A DNA stretch of 64,000 bases, taken from assembly GCA_947311845.1 (NCBI GenBank), contig CAMZMU010000040.1, positions 56,252,330 to 56,316,329 of the forward strand, given 5' to 3'. The number at the start of each line of letters is the position of its first letter. The first letter of the stretch is position 1. The DNA is from Poa pratensis. Taxonomy: Eukaryota > Streptophyta > Magnoliopsida > Poales > Poaceae. The position numbers and the translations under genes were made by a program. Shown here in pieces: positions 43,007-53,892 of the stretch. Under the pieces are notes generated by a model. That model was not told the DNA's origin. It ran no database searches and worked only from the letters and a program-made list of their open reading frames with translations.

Positions 43007-44512
43007 TGATACGTCTCAAACGTATCTATAATTTTTTATGTTCCATGTTGATATTATGCCAATTGCTACATGTTTTATTTACACTTTATAGCATTTTTAT
43101 GCATTTTCTGGGACAAACCTATTAACAAGATGCCACAGTGTCAGTTCCTGTTTTCTGCTGTTTTTCTGTTTCAGAAAAGCTAGTCGGAGAATATTCTCGG
43201 AATTGGACGAAAATCAACGTACATCAATATTTCACCGACACGTCCACGGGGTCCAAAGGGGGAACGGAGGGGCGCCAGGGAGGCTCCACACCACCCTAGG
43301 GCGTGGCCCACATGTCTGGCGCGCCGAGGGGTGGTGTGGGCCCCTCGGTTGCCACCCGGCGCCGCCCTTCCGCCTATATATTTTTTGGTCCCGAAAACCC
43401 TAAATACCCGAGCATTATTCCACGAAAAGTTCCGTCGCCGCCGCCGTCGTCAACCCTAGTTCGGGAGGGTTCCGAAGCTCTTCCCGGTACCCTGCCGGAG
43501 GGGAGATCATCACCGGAGGGATCTTCATTGCCGTTGCTGCCTCCCATGATGAGGAGGGAGTAGTCCCTCATCGAGGCTGAGGGCTCATGCCGGTAGCTAT
43601 GTGGTTTATCTCTCTCTCCCATGGTGTGATCTATATGTGATCATGAGCATTGTAATCTAGTTGAATTCATAGATGTTTTCCCCTTCATTATGTTATGAAT
43701 ATGCTACTCAAGTGTTTTTATCATTATGATCTTCGGAGTCACGTGAGAACACAATATCAAGGTGACAGTGTGGGTGATGTGTGTGGCTCTATTAATAGAT
43801 TAGAGGGATATTTATCATGAGTTGTTCTTGTGTTGGATGTCACTATAAAATTGTGGTGTTTGTTTAGTACTATTTTAGGATCCTCATAGTGACAGCGTGG
43901 GGTGCCCTAGATGTGGAATACAAACTTTAAGGTGTGCTTTTATAGCCCTACACGATGGTCTTTGTGTTCTATGATATTATGGTATTTATTTACTCAGACT
44001 TTAAGGTGTGCTCTTTGTACCCCTACGCAGTGGATTGGTATTTCTATCCAACGGGAGAATAGTTCAGAGTAGCATGTGAAGAGGAAATATTTATGTGTTC
44101 AATTATGTTATTATTGTTGAGAGTGTCCACTAGTGAAAGTATGATCCATAGGCCTTATTTTCAAGCATTGAAACACCGTTTACTCTCCGTTTTGCTGCAT
44201 GTTTGATCGCTACCATTTTTACTACAGATTGCAATTACCACTTGTAATCATTCATATCACTTGTATTTTAATATCTCTTCGCCGAACTAGTGCAGCTATA
44301 CATCTGACAAGTGTATTAGGTGTGTTGGGGACATAAGAGACTTCTTGTATCTTAATTGCAGGGTTGTTTGAGAGGGATATCTTTGACCTCTACCACCCTG
44401 AGTTCGATAAACCTTGGGTTACGCACTTAAGGGAAACTTGCTGCTGTTCTACAAACCTCTGCACTTGGAGGCCCAACACTGTCTACAAGAATAGAAGCGT
44501 GCGTAGACATCA
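43007..44512 (+). repeat. 3' LTR of retrotransposon B
   Basis: 1506 bp, direct repeat of 30701-32209 with clear divergence. It ends CATCA next to TCACC. Confidence 0.88.
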
Positions 44513-45544
44513 TCACCTCCATCATAACCAAGGCACTTAGCATAAAATTTCTTTCGATCAGTCCACAAAGTTTTGGCCTCAAACTCATGTTTCACTGCAT
44601 AGGTCTTGAAACGCATCCTAAACTCATCCATGTTTGGCCACAACTTCCCCACTTCAATAACAGGGTTCTCTTTATCATACAAATGTACCAGCTCATTATC
44701 ATCTGCATCATCCACATCATCCGCAGCTTCTTCCGCTAGATCTTCATCCACATCTTCAGTGTCTGGATTTCTGTTAGCACCAGCAGGCAAACTAGTGTCA
44801 TCTTTCTCCTTATCTCTTTCATCAACTAGAATGCCAAATATTTTGGCCATCTTAGTGTCAGCTATTGGTGCAATAACCAAATCTGTACGTTCATCTAATT
44901 CTATTAAATTCCAATCAATAGAAACAACTGGTCCATTGCTTCCGTCTTCTTCATCAGCATCAGCCCCTGTTTCTGCACCTATTACTGTCAGTTCAGAAAT
45001 CATCGGCAACAAAATCTACTTTTCTGCAACCCACTCATCATCTGCCATCTGTGAAACCATCTTTGATTGCACATAACAGACTTTGGAATCACATTGCAGA
45101 TCAATTAGCTCTGCATAAAAAGTTACAGCTTTGCTTGTCCAACCCTCTTGTCGATCAATTTCAGCAACCATCTCTTCTCCATCCTCAATTCTCACATAAC
45201 AACCCTTCCAATTGTCGTACCGTAGCACTGAAGCTTCTTGATCTGGACCCCAAACAATACTCTCCCCAATTCGATCCACCAATTTTCTTCACGGTCTTCT
45301 CCTCCATGCTCTGTAATTCCTGTGGATCAATCTCTGTACACTCGACATCCCACCTAACTGATGTATCTTTCTCAATGTCTCGGACACTACCATCACCTAG
45401 CTTGGCTTTACATGGAAAGAATTTGACTGTAATTGCGAAGGTAGCCGCAGTATCTCCCTGTTTGTCAATGGCGGGCAGCAACAGTGAGGTACTGCAGGGG
45501 ACGATGCCCAAATCGAGTTCAAGAATAGCTAGAAGAGGGTGCAT
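44513..45544 (-). pseudogene. mudrA: mudrA-type transposase, N-terminal part
   Basis: The ATG at 45544 opens MHPLLAILELDLGIVPC. An extra A in a run near 45285 shifts the frame (VKKI to LVDRIGESIVWG). The frame then meets an in-frame TAG after DDEWVAEK (45016-45018) and continues with an acidic linker (EDVDEDLAEEAADDVDDADD). The MuDR-type DNA-binding start is VGKLWPNMDEFRMRFKTYAV followed by FYAKCLGYDGG. Retrotransposon B begins there, and the protein resumes at 30700 with ANPCKWYIS. Together with 28418-30700 this makes one gene of roughly normal MULE transposase length. Confidence 0.8.
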
Positions 45545-45972
45545 TACCGATTAGAAGTACTGGCTCCTCCCTCCATCTCATTCAGTCCTGGCCACGCGCA
45601 CCTCTCCACCACGGGCAACACCAATCTGGATTTCAAATCGACGGCGAAACAGAACGTGAGGCCACAGATCCTTGCAAAATTGTGGGGAATGGGTATAGGG
45701 TTGCAAAATTACTCACCAACAAAAGCTCCGCCGCCGCCGAGATAGGCTCTCCACCGCCGACGAGTAGAAACCGCAGCCGCTATGGGAGAAGATGCACAGG
45801 GCGGCGCCGCCGAGCACGGGCGAGTCCAACGGGAAGGGGGGAAGAGACCACGGTCAACTCAAGAGTTCTCGTGGCAAGTAAGAGGACCCCACCTATCGGA
45901 GGACATAACCTCCCTGTCCTAAACTAATCTCAGCCTTCGTTGCGAGTCAGACAACCGTTATATCGGTTAGTC
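45545..45972. other. 5' leader/promoter region of the transposase
   Basis: GC-rich DNA between the transposase ATG and the right terminal repeat. No separate gene seen. Confidence 0.45.
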
Positions 45973-46082
45973 TTGCCTGGGCTATTTACACTGTTAGAAA
46001 CGTCGCACAACAGCTATTTCAGCCAATGACGTCGCTCTCTGGACAATTCCCCTCAACGATGTCGCATAGGAGCTATTCACCC
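45973..46082 (-). repeat. Right terminal inverted repeat of the MULE
   Basis: Read on the minus strand it starts GGGTGAATAGCTCC and contains GAAATAGCTGTTGTGCGACG and GTAAATAGCCCAGGC, matching the left repeat. It lies upstream of the transposase and probably holds its promoter. Confidence 0.85.
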
Positions 46083-46091
46083 GACATGAGG
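46083..46091. repeat. Right 9-bp target site duplication of the MULE
   Basis: GACATGAGG, identical to 13539-13547. Confidence 0.92.
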
Positions 46092-46489
46092 AGCCCATCG
46101 TCGAAGGGTATCTGGATCAGACCCATCGAACAGTCGATGTTGGCGAAGTCGACCGCTGCGAGGGGCACTGCAGCATCGGCAACGACCAGCTCGGCGCCAT
46201 CGTTGGTGCAGGCGACCTCGGGGATGTTGGTCTTGGGGTCACGGACAATGCGACCGGCGAAGGGGAAGAAGTGGGAGAGGTGGACCGGGAGGGCGGCGCG
46301 GACGGAGGACAACACGGCGCCGAAGCCGCACGGCGGGGCAGCGTAGACGAAGCCGGTGTAAGTGGGGACGGGGCCTATGACCAGGTCGAGGTTGGAGACG
46401 GTGTGGACAGCAGGGAAGCCCGGCGGCGGGCACGAGGCCTGCACCAGCGTCCGTGAGGCGATCTGGAAGTCGAAGTGCTTGAGCGGCAT
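46083..46489 (-). pseudogene. BAHD acyltransferase paralogue, 5' portion (split gene)
   Basis: The ATG at 46489 opens MPLKHFDFQIASRTLVQAS. It continues through HFFPFAGRIVRDPKTNIPEV to IPFDDGLLMS at the MULE junction, about 135 residues. Alignment with the intact neighbour is close and without gaps. The missing part is at 12555-13547 on the same strand. An ATG 120 bp further up (46609) touches the TATA box and cannot be the start. No stop or shift is present in this half, so the MULE insertion and the single-base loss in the other half are the two lesions. Confidence 0.9.
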
Positions 46490-46610
46490 TGCGCCGAACA
46501 CATAGGATTGGGCTCTCACTACTGCGCAGCTTTGTGTCCAGTGCTCGCTCTCGACCGTTTTCGCTTTCTGTTGGCCGACTTCTTCTCCAATTCTGGCACA
46601 CAGTGCCATG

Positions 46611-46617
46611 TTTTATA
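46611..46617 (-). promoter_or_regulatory. TATA box of the split BAHD gene
   Basis: TATAAAA on the minus strand, 122 bp before the ATG at 46489. It shows that the promoter is still next to the 5' half. Confidence 0.6.
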
Positions 46618-46619
46618 GG

Positions 46620-48545
46620 GAAGAGGAACGTACATAAACAGATTCATTTTGAATTCATTTTGACATGCTTGTGGGCACATTTAGGAGTAAACACCATATA
46701 GATAAGATAACGCAAGATATAAAGATGGAGAGACACCCAACTACCATATCCAGTGCCTATCCTGTGGGCACATTGATACGCGATCACGCGATATATAAAG
46801 ATGGGAGAGACAAAACCTAAACATGTCACATGTATTCTATAATTATTAAACCAACTATAAAAGAAAACCTCGCACGTCGGTTTTTTTTTTTAAAAAATGT
46901 AAATAAAATGGGTATAAGACGCATGAAATATTCAGTTGATCACAATAGTTGAGACACTAAATTTAATTCGTGTGAAATTGTTGAATATTTAATGACTAAT
47001 TATTAGTGACGTGGACAATTATGGCTGAACAAAGATGACATGGATAGGGTGCATGAAAGATGTACTTATTATTAATTATTGTTAGTCAAGATGACATGGA
47101 CAATTGATTGGCTAAAATAGTGAGTGATGCGAATAAGTTGCATGTTGAGATAGAAAAATAATTAATCCATGTTAGTGCGGGTTTGCTTTATCAGAGGTAT
47201 AGATAGATTAACCTTGCGCCCAAAAAGGAAGCGTTGTTGACGATCAGATCGCCATGCACCGTTCACCGAGTTGTCCTTACAACCAAGGTGGACTCACACC
47301 TAATCATGTGTGACTCTTCTCTCTTTGAGAATGGATTGCTACCTCATAGAAATACCCTATATCTGCTTTAGCTATGAAGATTAGGAGCTACACAATACTA
47401 GGGATGAACCTGGAGTTGAGGACAAAGAAGACATGCTTCACGAATAAGAGGAGCCAAACAAGACTCGTCTCGCCGGAATATTCGGTACCTGAGACACAGT
47501 CAGTCTGAGGTGTGCCTCCTACCGCCCGTCAAGTCATGAGATTCCAACCCCCCCCCCCTCCCCCACATAATGACGTGTGCCTGCTTTACCACGCGTCAAT
47601 GATAGCTGCCCACATCCCACCGCTCTCGGGCCCCCACATCATCGTCGTTGGGTCGATGTTCTTTCGTGAGAGGATGCACACAAGTAGCACCGCGAAAATC
47701 AAATTTTAATTTTAGTGGTGTCTTCTGTCACCTAGAACTTTTTTCCTCTTATCTTCAATTTTTACCTTTGGTGTTTGATGTTGACATCTCGTTTCATCTA
47801 TCAAATATTCCGATGATTCTTTGAACCCCCTTAGCCACACGTGAAAATATTTACATGAGTTTGCCCATTAAAAACTTACAGCCCTTTCATTGATTATAAA
47901 ACCCGAATTATCCACCCACCAAAGGAACCCCTATTTGTAGCTTGGAAAATGCCACCAAAATCTAAGATACTACTATCTACATATAAAGATCACACATGCA
48001 AATATATTGCATTTACCAATGGAATATTATCAATCTATAAAGATTCCTTAAATTATATTATTTAATCGATTATTTAACCAACCTATGCACCTCATAAAAT
48101 CCTAAAAAAATATATGATAAGGTTTTGATGCTAATATCTACCTCATTGATGTCTACAAAAACTCATTTGAGCAACCTAGAATGGACTTCCTTTTAAAACC
48201 CAAAATAAAGTCATATTGATGTTCACCTAAGAATATTCTGTACCAAGGTCGCTTGGACCATATTTCACATTGCCAAAGAGATCTCACCAAGGTGAAGCAT
48301 GACAGACCCATAATGGCATGATATTGCCTTTCTTTTCCTGTTTTGAAACCATTTCCAAAAACTTGCCTACATGTATTCAACTAAACTGAAACTTGGTAGA
48401 CCCCTCCAATGCCAAACCTAGCTAGTGGTGAATTCGGGATTTTTTTTCCGAGTTGAGGAAAGCTTTTATCATTTCATCAAACACGTTCTTCTTTAGGTTT
48501 TCTGAAAAAACTTGCACCGACAAATTTTCTCTCTTTGCTTGATTC
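46620..48545. other. Transposon-derived DNA, no supported gene
   Basis: This segment separates the promoter of the split BAHD gene from the rest of its duplicated upstream flank (48905 on), so it is probably one or more insertions. Two diverged copies of 'gatataaagatgg(g)agaga' occur at 46719 and 46793. A 75-codon minus-strand frame (48153-48380, RQYHAIMGLSCFTLVRSLW) looks coding but I cannot place it. Confidence 0.35.
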
Positions 48546-48887
48546 TGTTGAAGTGTATATGTGGATTTTCTTGACCTTTCAATCAGTCCTGAGTTTTGGT
48601 TGCATTGGCTAGTGCATGAAATATGACATAGTATCAGATTCCAGTCTTGAGTTCGATTCGAGTCATGTCTTTCGCAATTTATCCAAAAATTATTGTTACC
48701 CCCTCTTTGTCCACGTATAGGCATCTTGAGGCATACCTCTGAGACCCGCTCAACGTAGCTCTCTTCCGGTTTGCACGTGCCGCGTTGCACGTGAGAGGGG
48801 GTGTTGAAGTGTATATGTCGATTGTCTAGACTCTCTTTTCATCAGTTCAGACTTTTAATTGTGTTGGCTAGTACATGAAATATGAAA
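48546..48887 (+). mobile_element. TRIM-like miniature LTR retroelement
   Basis: Two direct repeats of about 85 bp (48546-48628 and 48802-48887), both TGTTGAAGTGTATATGTSG...CATGAAATATGAMA. They flank about 170 bp that starts with TAGTATCAGATTCC, near the tRNA-Met primer site TGGTATCAGAG, and ends GAGAGGGGGTG (polypurine). That is the layout of a terminal-repeat retrotransposon in miniature. I could not find a matching 5-bp duplication. Confidence 0.5.
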
Positions 48888-48904
48888 GTTTTTTGTTTGT
48901 CTAT

Positions 48905-49110
48905 TGGTGGATCGCGGAAGAGTTTCGGAGGGGATTCTCTGCTCTGCGGTATCCGGTGGCTCCTGCCGGTTAAAAATGGGAGTTGTTTTCGTAGCTCTCA
49001 CTAGACTTAGACTTGTTCAGCTGATTTTGAAGGATATGTCTCGTCATAAATGTCCTCGCCATCATCTTCTCTACAGCTCTATCTCCAACGACAGTGGCAT
49101 TACGGAGGGT
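48905..49110 (-). repeat. Duplicated upstream flank of the BAHD genes
   Basis: The sequences gcggaagag, ctgcggtatccggtggct, cttgttcagctgattttgaagga and ctctatctccaacgacagtgg follow the same order as 11296-11385 and 11790-11835 upstream of the intact BAHD gene. This shows that the tandem duplication included promoter-distal DNA. Confidence 0.65.
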
Positions 49111-51080
49111 TTGTTCCCAAGCAGGACCGAGTCTGATACGCTAGTGATGATCTTTAAATATCACTGCATATATTTCTTCGTGCATATGACGGCAAACAAT
49201 ATCCAATAAAGCAACATCCCTCCGATCAGATCAAATCAGTGTTCTTCATTTAGTGTTAGCTTCCGCAATCGTGATACCGGATTGGTGATTTCATGGTTTG
49301 CTTTCTCCACTTGAAATATAGAAGAAAAAAATGCATTTCATGCAAATAAAATTCAGGAACAAAGTATCACATTTCATCTCCGAAATTCAATGGGAGCTAG
49401 ATGTATTCAACATACTCGCAGGCTACCTAAGAAAAATATTGTGCACATGGAATTCCCATCAGCACAAGTTCTAGATAAGAGACCATTCCAAATTGCAATA
49501 CATATCAGCATAAAAACCTCCTGATTTCTTTGACGCATGAGAATGTTTCCTCCTGGGCCCTCCCGCCCGCTTCCTATCGCCGTTCTCCCGCCGATGACCC
49601 TTCAGTACCGGATTTCCTCCCCGATGAGGCCATGGCCACGCCGCCGCCATCAATCGATTCAGGTAGCTGCGCCAAAATTAGGGCCTCCCATGCCTTTCGT
49701 GCCTCCTGTTACCGCCGTTATCGCTCCATTCCAGCCATCGGTTAGGCACACACATGGTCTGCAGGATCAGGACAGATCGAATGCGTGTCTTCTGGTCTCC
49801 CGCCACCCACATCAAAGAGTCATTTTCATCAACTAACGACAAGTTCACTGGCTCGTATTGGAAAATATATGGCGTGCTTCTAAAATTGCTTTTTTATAGA
49901 CCTGGTTTTGGTTTATTTTTGCCAAGTACACACCAAATGATTGTTCTACATCAAACTATGCACGAACACAAAAGACACAAACACTATTTGCAAAAAAAAA
50001 CGGATTGCTTACAATGTTTTAAATATTTTTAGTGTTTTTCATTCCGGTGCAGATGCACGCGCACCCAGAGCAAAAAAAATACCATCTCCATCCTTTCTCT
50101 CCAATCTTTTTTAATCTGTGGCTAGTGTATTTACTAAAATTCTTTCCAAAGCCTCTGAAAATAATTAATCAGACTTATATTACCTCATGTGATTTCTGGT
50201 GGTGTTATCAGCTTAGAAAGGAAGATTTGCAACAAGTGATAAGGTTTTTGAAAGGATTGCTGGTAGGCGAAGCAAACTCCTCTTTATGGGGGTGGCTTGT
50301 CCTTTGTAAATCGTGGCCTATTGAATATTTACATCATTCCTCGCATAGTAGCATTAGAATATGTTGGGAGAAGGACCATATTCAGGTTTTCTTCCTGAAA
50401 ATGATTATTGTCTAGATGATTCTGATATTGTTAAAGTGAGGCAAGACGGTAGATATGTAAATTTCTAAGATTTTGAACACCCATACACTCAAATCCTTTT
50501 CTTAACCCGTGAAACCACAATTTTCCAGATGATATCTGTGAGCATCAACAATATTGTCTTAAAAAAAGAGCTGTTTGATTTCTAATCACATTAATCGCCC
50601 ACTTAGAAAATTTAGAGAAAACAATAAGCAACAAAAATGTTGGTAATGCATAGAGCAAAAAAAAAAAGGTCACACATGAAACAGGTCTTCCCCGTGGATA
50701 ATAAAGAAGTTGTAGAGTGAATCTAATCTCGGCTGCCACCTTGCAACTGCAATCTCAAGCTACTAGCCGTCAGCCCGGAGTGGCTATCGCCGATTCCGTT
50801 TCGCTTGCTCAGCCACCGCCCTTGAAGCCCGGCCCCAGCCGTGACCCACGGAGCCGCCGCCGCTGCGGTGGCGTTGGCATCCCAAATCATCTCCGACTGA
50901 CTGATTTTTCGTCGGCAAGGCCAGCCCATGGTGAAATTGGGCTGGGCCTGCTTACGGTACAACTTCAGCCGAATAAACAAACTGTGTTGAGAACTACCCT
51001 GCCTGTTCATGTTTTTCGGTCGGCGTCCTTTCTGCACCAGCCTGGCCGTTGCGAAGTCAACACCGAGAACTCCCCATCCC
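49111..51080. other. No supported gene
   Basis: Mixed-composition DNA. A GC-rich piece at 49530-49750 and a 127-codon AT-rich frame at 50032-50415 are open, but neither is recognisable. Confidence 0.35.
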
Positions 51081-51085
51081 CACCC

Positions 51086-51390
51086 ATGGCGCCCTCCTCC
51101 GTCGTCATCCTCGACATCGGCGGCGAGATCTTCCAGAATACCGCAGTCACCCTCTCCTCGCCGGCGCACCCTCCCCACGCGCCTCCCTCGCCCCTACGGC
51201 CCCAACCGCGCCACACTTCCTCGATCGTGACCCCCGCCTCTTCGCCCTCATCCTCTCCTTCCTCCGCTGCGGCCGCCTCGCGTCCCCTCCTCCCTCTCCC
51301 GCTCTCCTGGCTCGGCACTTCGCGCATGACGGCGCCCTCCTCGCCTCCCTTTCTCCTGCGTCCGACGAGCTTCTCGTCCTTCTTCCTTAA
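51086..51390 (+). pseudogene. BTB/POZ (T1/KCTD-like) domain fragment
   Basis: MAPSSVVILDIGGEIFQNTA is the first strand and helix of a T1-type BTB domain. After at least one shift, the frame used at 51210-51390 reads HFLDRDPRLFALILSFLRCG, the next conserved block, and then LLARHFAHDGALLASLSPAS. In intact plant proteins these blocks are contiguous, and the domain mediates oligomerisation, often as a Cullin-3 adaptor. The fragment ends at TAA (51388-51390) and has no downstream exons I can see. Confidence 0.6.
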
Positions 51391-51524
51391 AAGGTAATGC
51401 CCACTACTAAGTACTACTAACACCTAATTTGGTTTTTTTTTTGAAATCAACACCTAATTTGGTTTGTAATCTTGTACTCAACCAAAGTAGAGCACTTGAG
51501 GCGCGAGCTTCTTTACTTTATTAT

Positions 51525-53812
51525 ACTAGTAATCGTGCACGTGCAATGCACGTTTTAAATTTATTTCTCACCCCTTTTAGACTCGTTTCACTGAATTTTT
51601 GACTCCGCGGTCATAAACATCGCAAAAACATACTTCAAACTTACGAAATTTGTAATATAGACATACAATTTATCTAAACTCAGCGATATCATTTAAGTTC
51701 ACTCCACTAAAAATCACTCAGCGGATTATATTAAATAATAAAAAGACATAAACTTGCAATACATTTATTGAGAAAATCTATCACACAAAATAAATGAGGT
51801 TTCACATGACACACTGAAAGTGTTATAATTTATTCCGGACCACTCAACTTATTATTTATTCGGACCTACGTTCTAATCAAGTTCGTTCATCTTGTTAACT
51901 CGCTCTCGCGGGGGAGTTTCATATATCATCTCCGCTCTAGGGGGTGTACTATGCATCAGATAGTTGAAAAAAATGTTTCCGTGAGAAATTTTTGGAAAAG
52001 AAAATTATAACAGGAACCTTCTATTAAAGAATTTCAAAGAAATACGATAGGTAGTCTATGTATAGCAATTCATGGTTTACCTTGGCCAAAACAGAGGCGC
52101 AGGTGAGAAAGAAGTGTCCTGTTGCAATACGTTGATCTCCCGTCGGCTAGCAGAACAGAGCGGTGGAAGGGAACTGATTGATCAATCTGGGAATAAACGC
52201 TAGGTTCAGAGCATTTTTATATTCTCTCTTCGTTTTATTTTTAGCGCTTGATGAATGGTTCCAATAGTGTTGGATGAATGGTTCCTATAGCGTTGGATGA
52301 ATAGTTCCTATTGGTCATATTTTTTACTATCAGGAGAATCGTTCCTTACTACTCTCTCCGTTCTATAATCTTAGACATTTTTTTGGCCACTAGAATTAAC
52401 ATATCGATGTTTATATTTGGAAAAAAAATAGAAAAGAGAATTTTTTTTCTATCAGCCACACAACCATGACGGGTCTTGTAGGGCAAATAGTTGTGTGACC
52501 AATCTTTAATTCAGAGTCTACACATTTCAGAGTCTACACAACGTCATAGACTCATTTCAGAGTCTACACAACGTTATGTACTTATGCAGAGTACGTTGAA
52601 ATGTGTAGACTCCGGATCAAAGATTGGTCACACAACTAATTGCCCTATAAGGCCCGCCATGGTTGTGTGGCTGATAGAAAAAAAGTTCCCTTCTCTACTT
52701 TTTCCAAATATAAACATCGATATGTCAGTTCGAGTGGCCAAAAAATGTCTAAGATTATAGAACGGAGACAGTAGTAAGGAACGATTCTTCCGACAATTAA
52801 ATATATAACTCAATAGGAACTATTCATCCAACGCTATAGGAACCATTCATCAAGCGCTAAAAATAGAACGAAGAGAATATAAAAATGCCCAGAACATAGC
52901 ATTTTATTACCAGATTGATCGATCTGTTCCCTTCCACCGCTCTTTTATGCTAGCCGACGGGAGATCAACGTATTGCCACATGACACTTCTTTCTCACCTG
53001 GTGGTGTCGCAGCGCCGTCGTGCCAGCGCCTCTGTTTTGGCCAAGGTAAACCATGAATTGGTACACATAGACTACCTATCATATTTCTTTCAAATTCTTT
53101 AATAGAAGGTTTCTGTTATAATTTTCTCTTACATGGTTTGTAAGCATAGATCTATATTTCACTTAATAGATGTAGCACTTTACTTTTGTTGCCAAAGATA
53201 TCTTATTTGAACTCACACTGTATTAGCTAAAGTGAAAATGTACATGTGTTTTCTTAATTAATCTATGTGTACTTACATGAATAGATATGTCTGACATGTT
53301 AACCAAGCCGGCCAACGAGTACAGAAGTGTTGAACTACCTGCCCCAAAAAACTCAAGACCGAAGATGGCTCAATTTTTTCCAAAAATTTCTCACGGAAAC
53401 ATTTTTTCAACTATCTGATGCATAGTACACCCCCTAGAGCGGAGATGATATATGAAACTCCCCCGCGAGAGCGAGTTAACAAGATGAACGAACTTGATTA
53501 GAACGCAGGTCCGGAATAAATAATAAGTTGAGTGGTCCGTAATAAATTAGAACACTTTCAGTGCGTCGTGTGAAACCTCATTTATTTGTGTGATAGATTT
53601 TCTCAATAAATGTATTGCAAGTTTATGTCTTTTTATTATTTAGTATAATCAGCTGAGTGGTTTTTATTGGAGTGAACCTCAATGATACCGCTGAGTTTAG
53701 ACAAATTGTATGTCTATATTACAAATTTCCTATGTTTGAAATATGTTTCTGCGATGTTTATGACCACGGAGTCAAAAAAAAAATCGTGTATTGCACGTGC
53801 ACGATTACTAGT
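51525..53812. mobile_element. 2.3-kb near-palindromic foldback element
   Basis: ACTAGTAATCGTGCACGTGC at 51525 is the inverse of the end at 53812. Almost the whole element folds on itself about a centre near 52575. Examples are ctcgctctcgcgggggag (51900-51917) against ctcccccgcgagagcgag (53458-53475), and catcgatatg-type sequence either side of the centre. The right arm has about 240 bp (53140-53380) without a partner. There is no coding capacity. Superfamily uncertain; no convincing target duplication. Confidence 0.75.
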
Positions 53813-53892
53813 GAAAGCTAGAAAGGCCACAATATTTATTACCTGGCAAAATAGACGATGGGGTACATGGTTGTGCTGCTTTCTTATGTAGT

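Larger units (their letters stand above)
30701..44512 (+). mobile_element. LTR retrotransposon B, non-autonomous, with a nested LINE
   Basis: Direct repeats 30701-32209 and 43007-44512 (TGATACG...CATCA) have a single tRNA-Asp primer site (32220-32237) and a polypurine tract just before 43007. Total is 13.8 kb, or about 6.5 kb without the LINE. The organisation is the same as element A, but the LTR sequence diverges after the first 200 bp, so it is a different subfamily. More than ten mismatches occur between its two LTRs in the first 350 bp, so it is much older than A. No gag-pol. It interrupts the MULE transposase gene. Confidence 0.9.
13548..46082. mobile_element. Mutator-like element (MULE), 32.5 kb including nested insertions
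   Basis: The terminal inverted repeats run about 108 bp (13548-13655 and 45973-46082). Both begin GGGTRAATAGC, and both carry the sub-motifs TGCGACGTTT and AAATAGCCCAGGC/GTAAATAGCCCAGGC at matching places. The flanks are an exact 9-bp duplication. Cargo genes are a GRF zinc-finger gene on the plus strand at the left, an unknown gene on the minus strand in the middle, and a mudrA-type transposase on the minus strand at the right. Subtracting the four later insertions leaves about 8 kb, a normal autonomous MULE size. It splits a BAHD gene. The transposase is broken in several places, so the element can no longer move by itself. Confidence 0.9.

Noticed and set aside
46490..46609. ATG at 46609 as start of the split BAHD gene
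   Set aside because: It directly abuts the TATA box, so it is upstream of any start site. Homology begins at the ATG at 46489.
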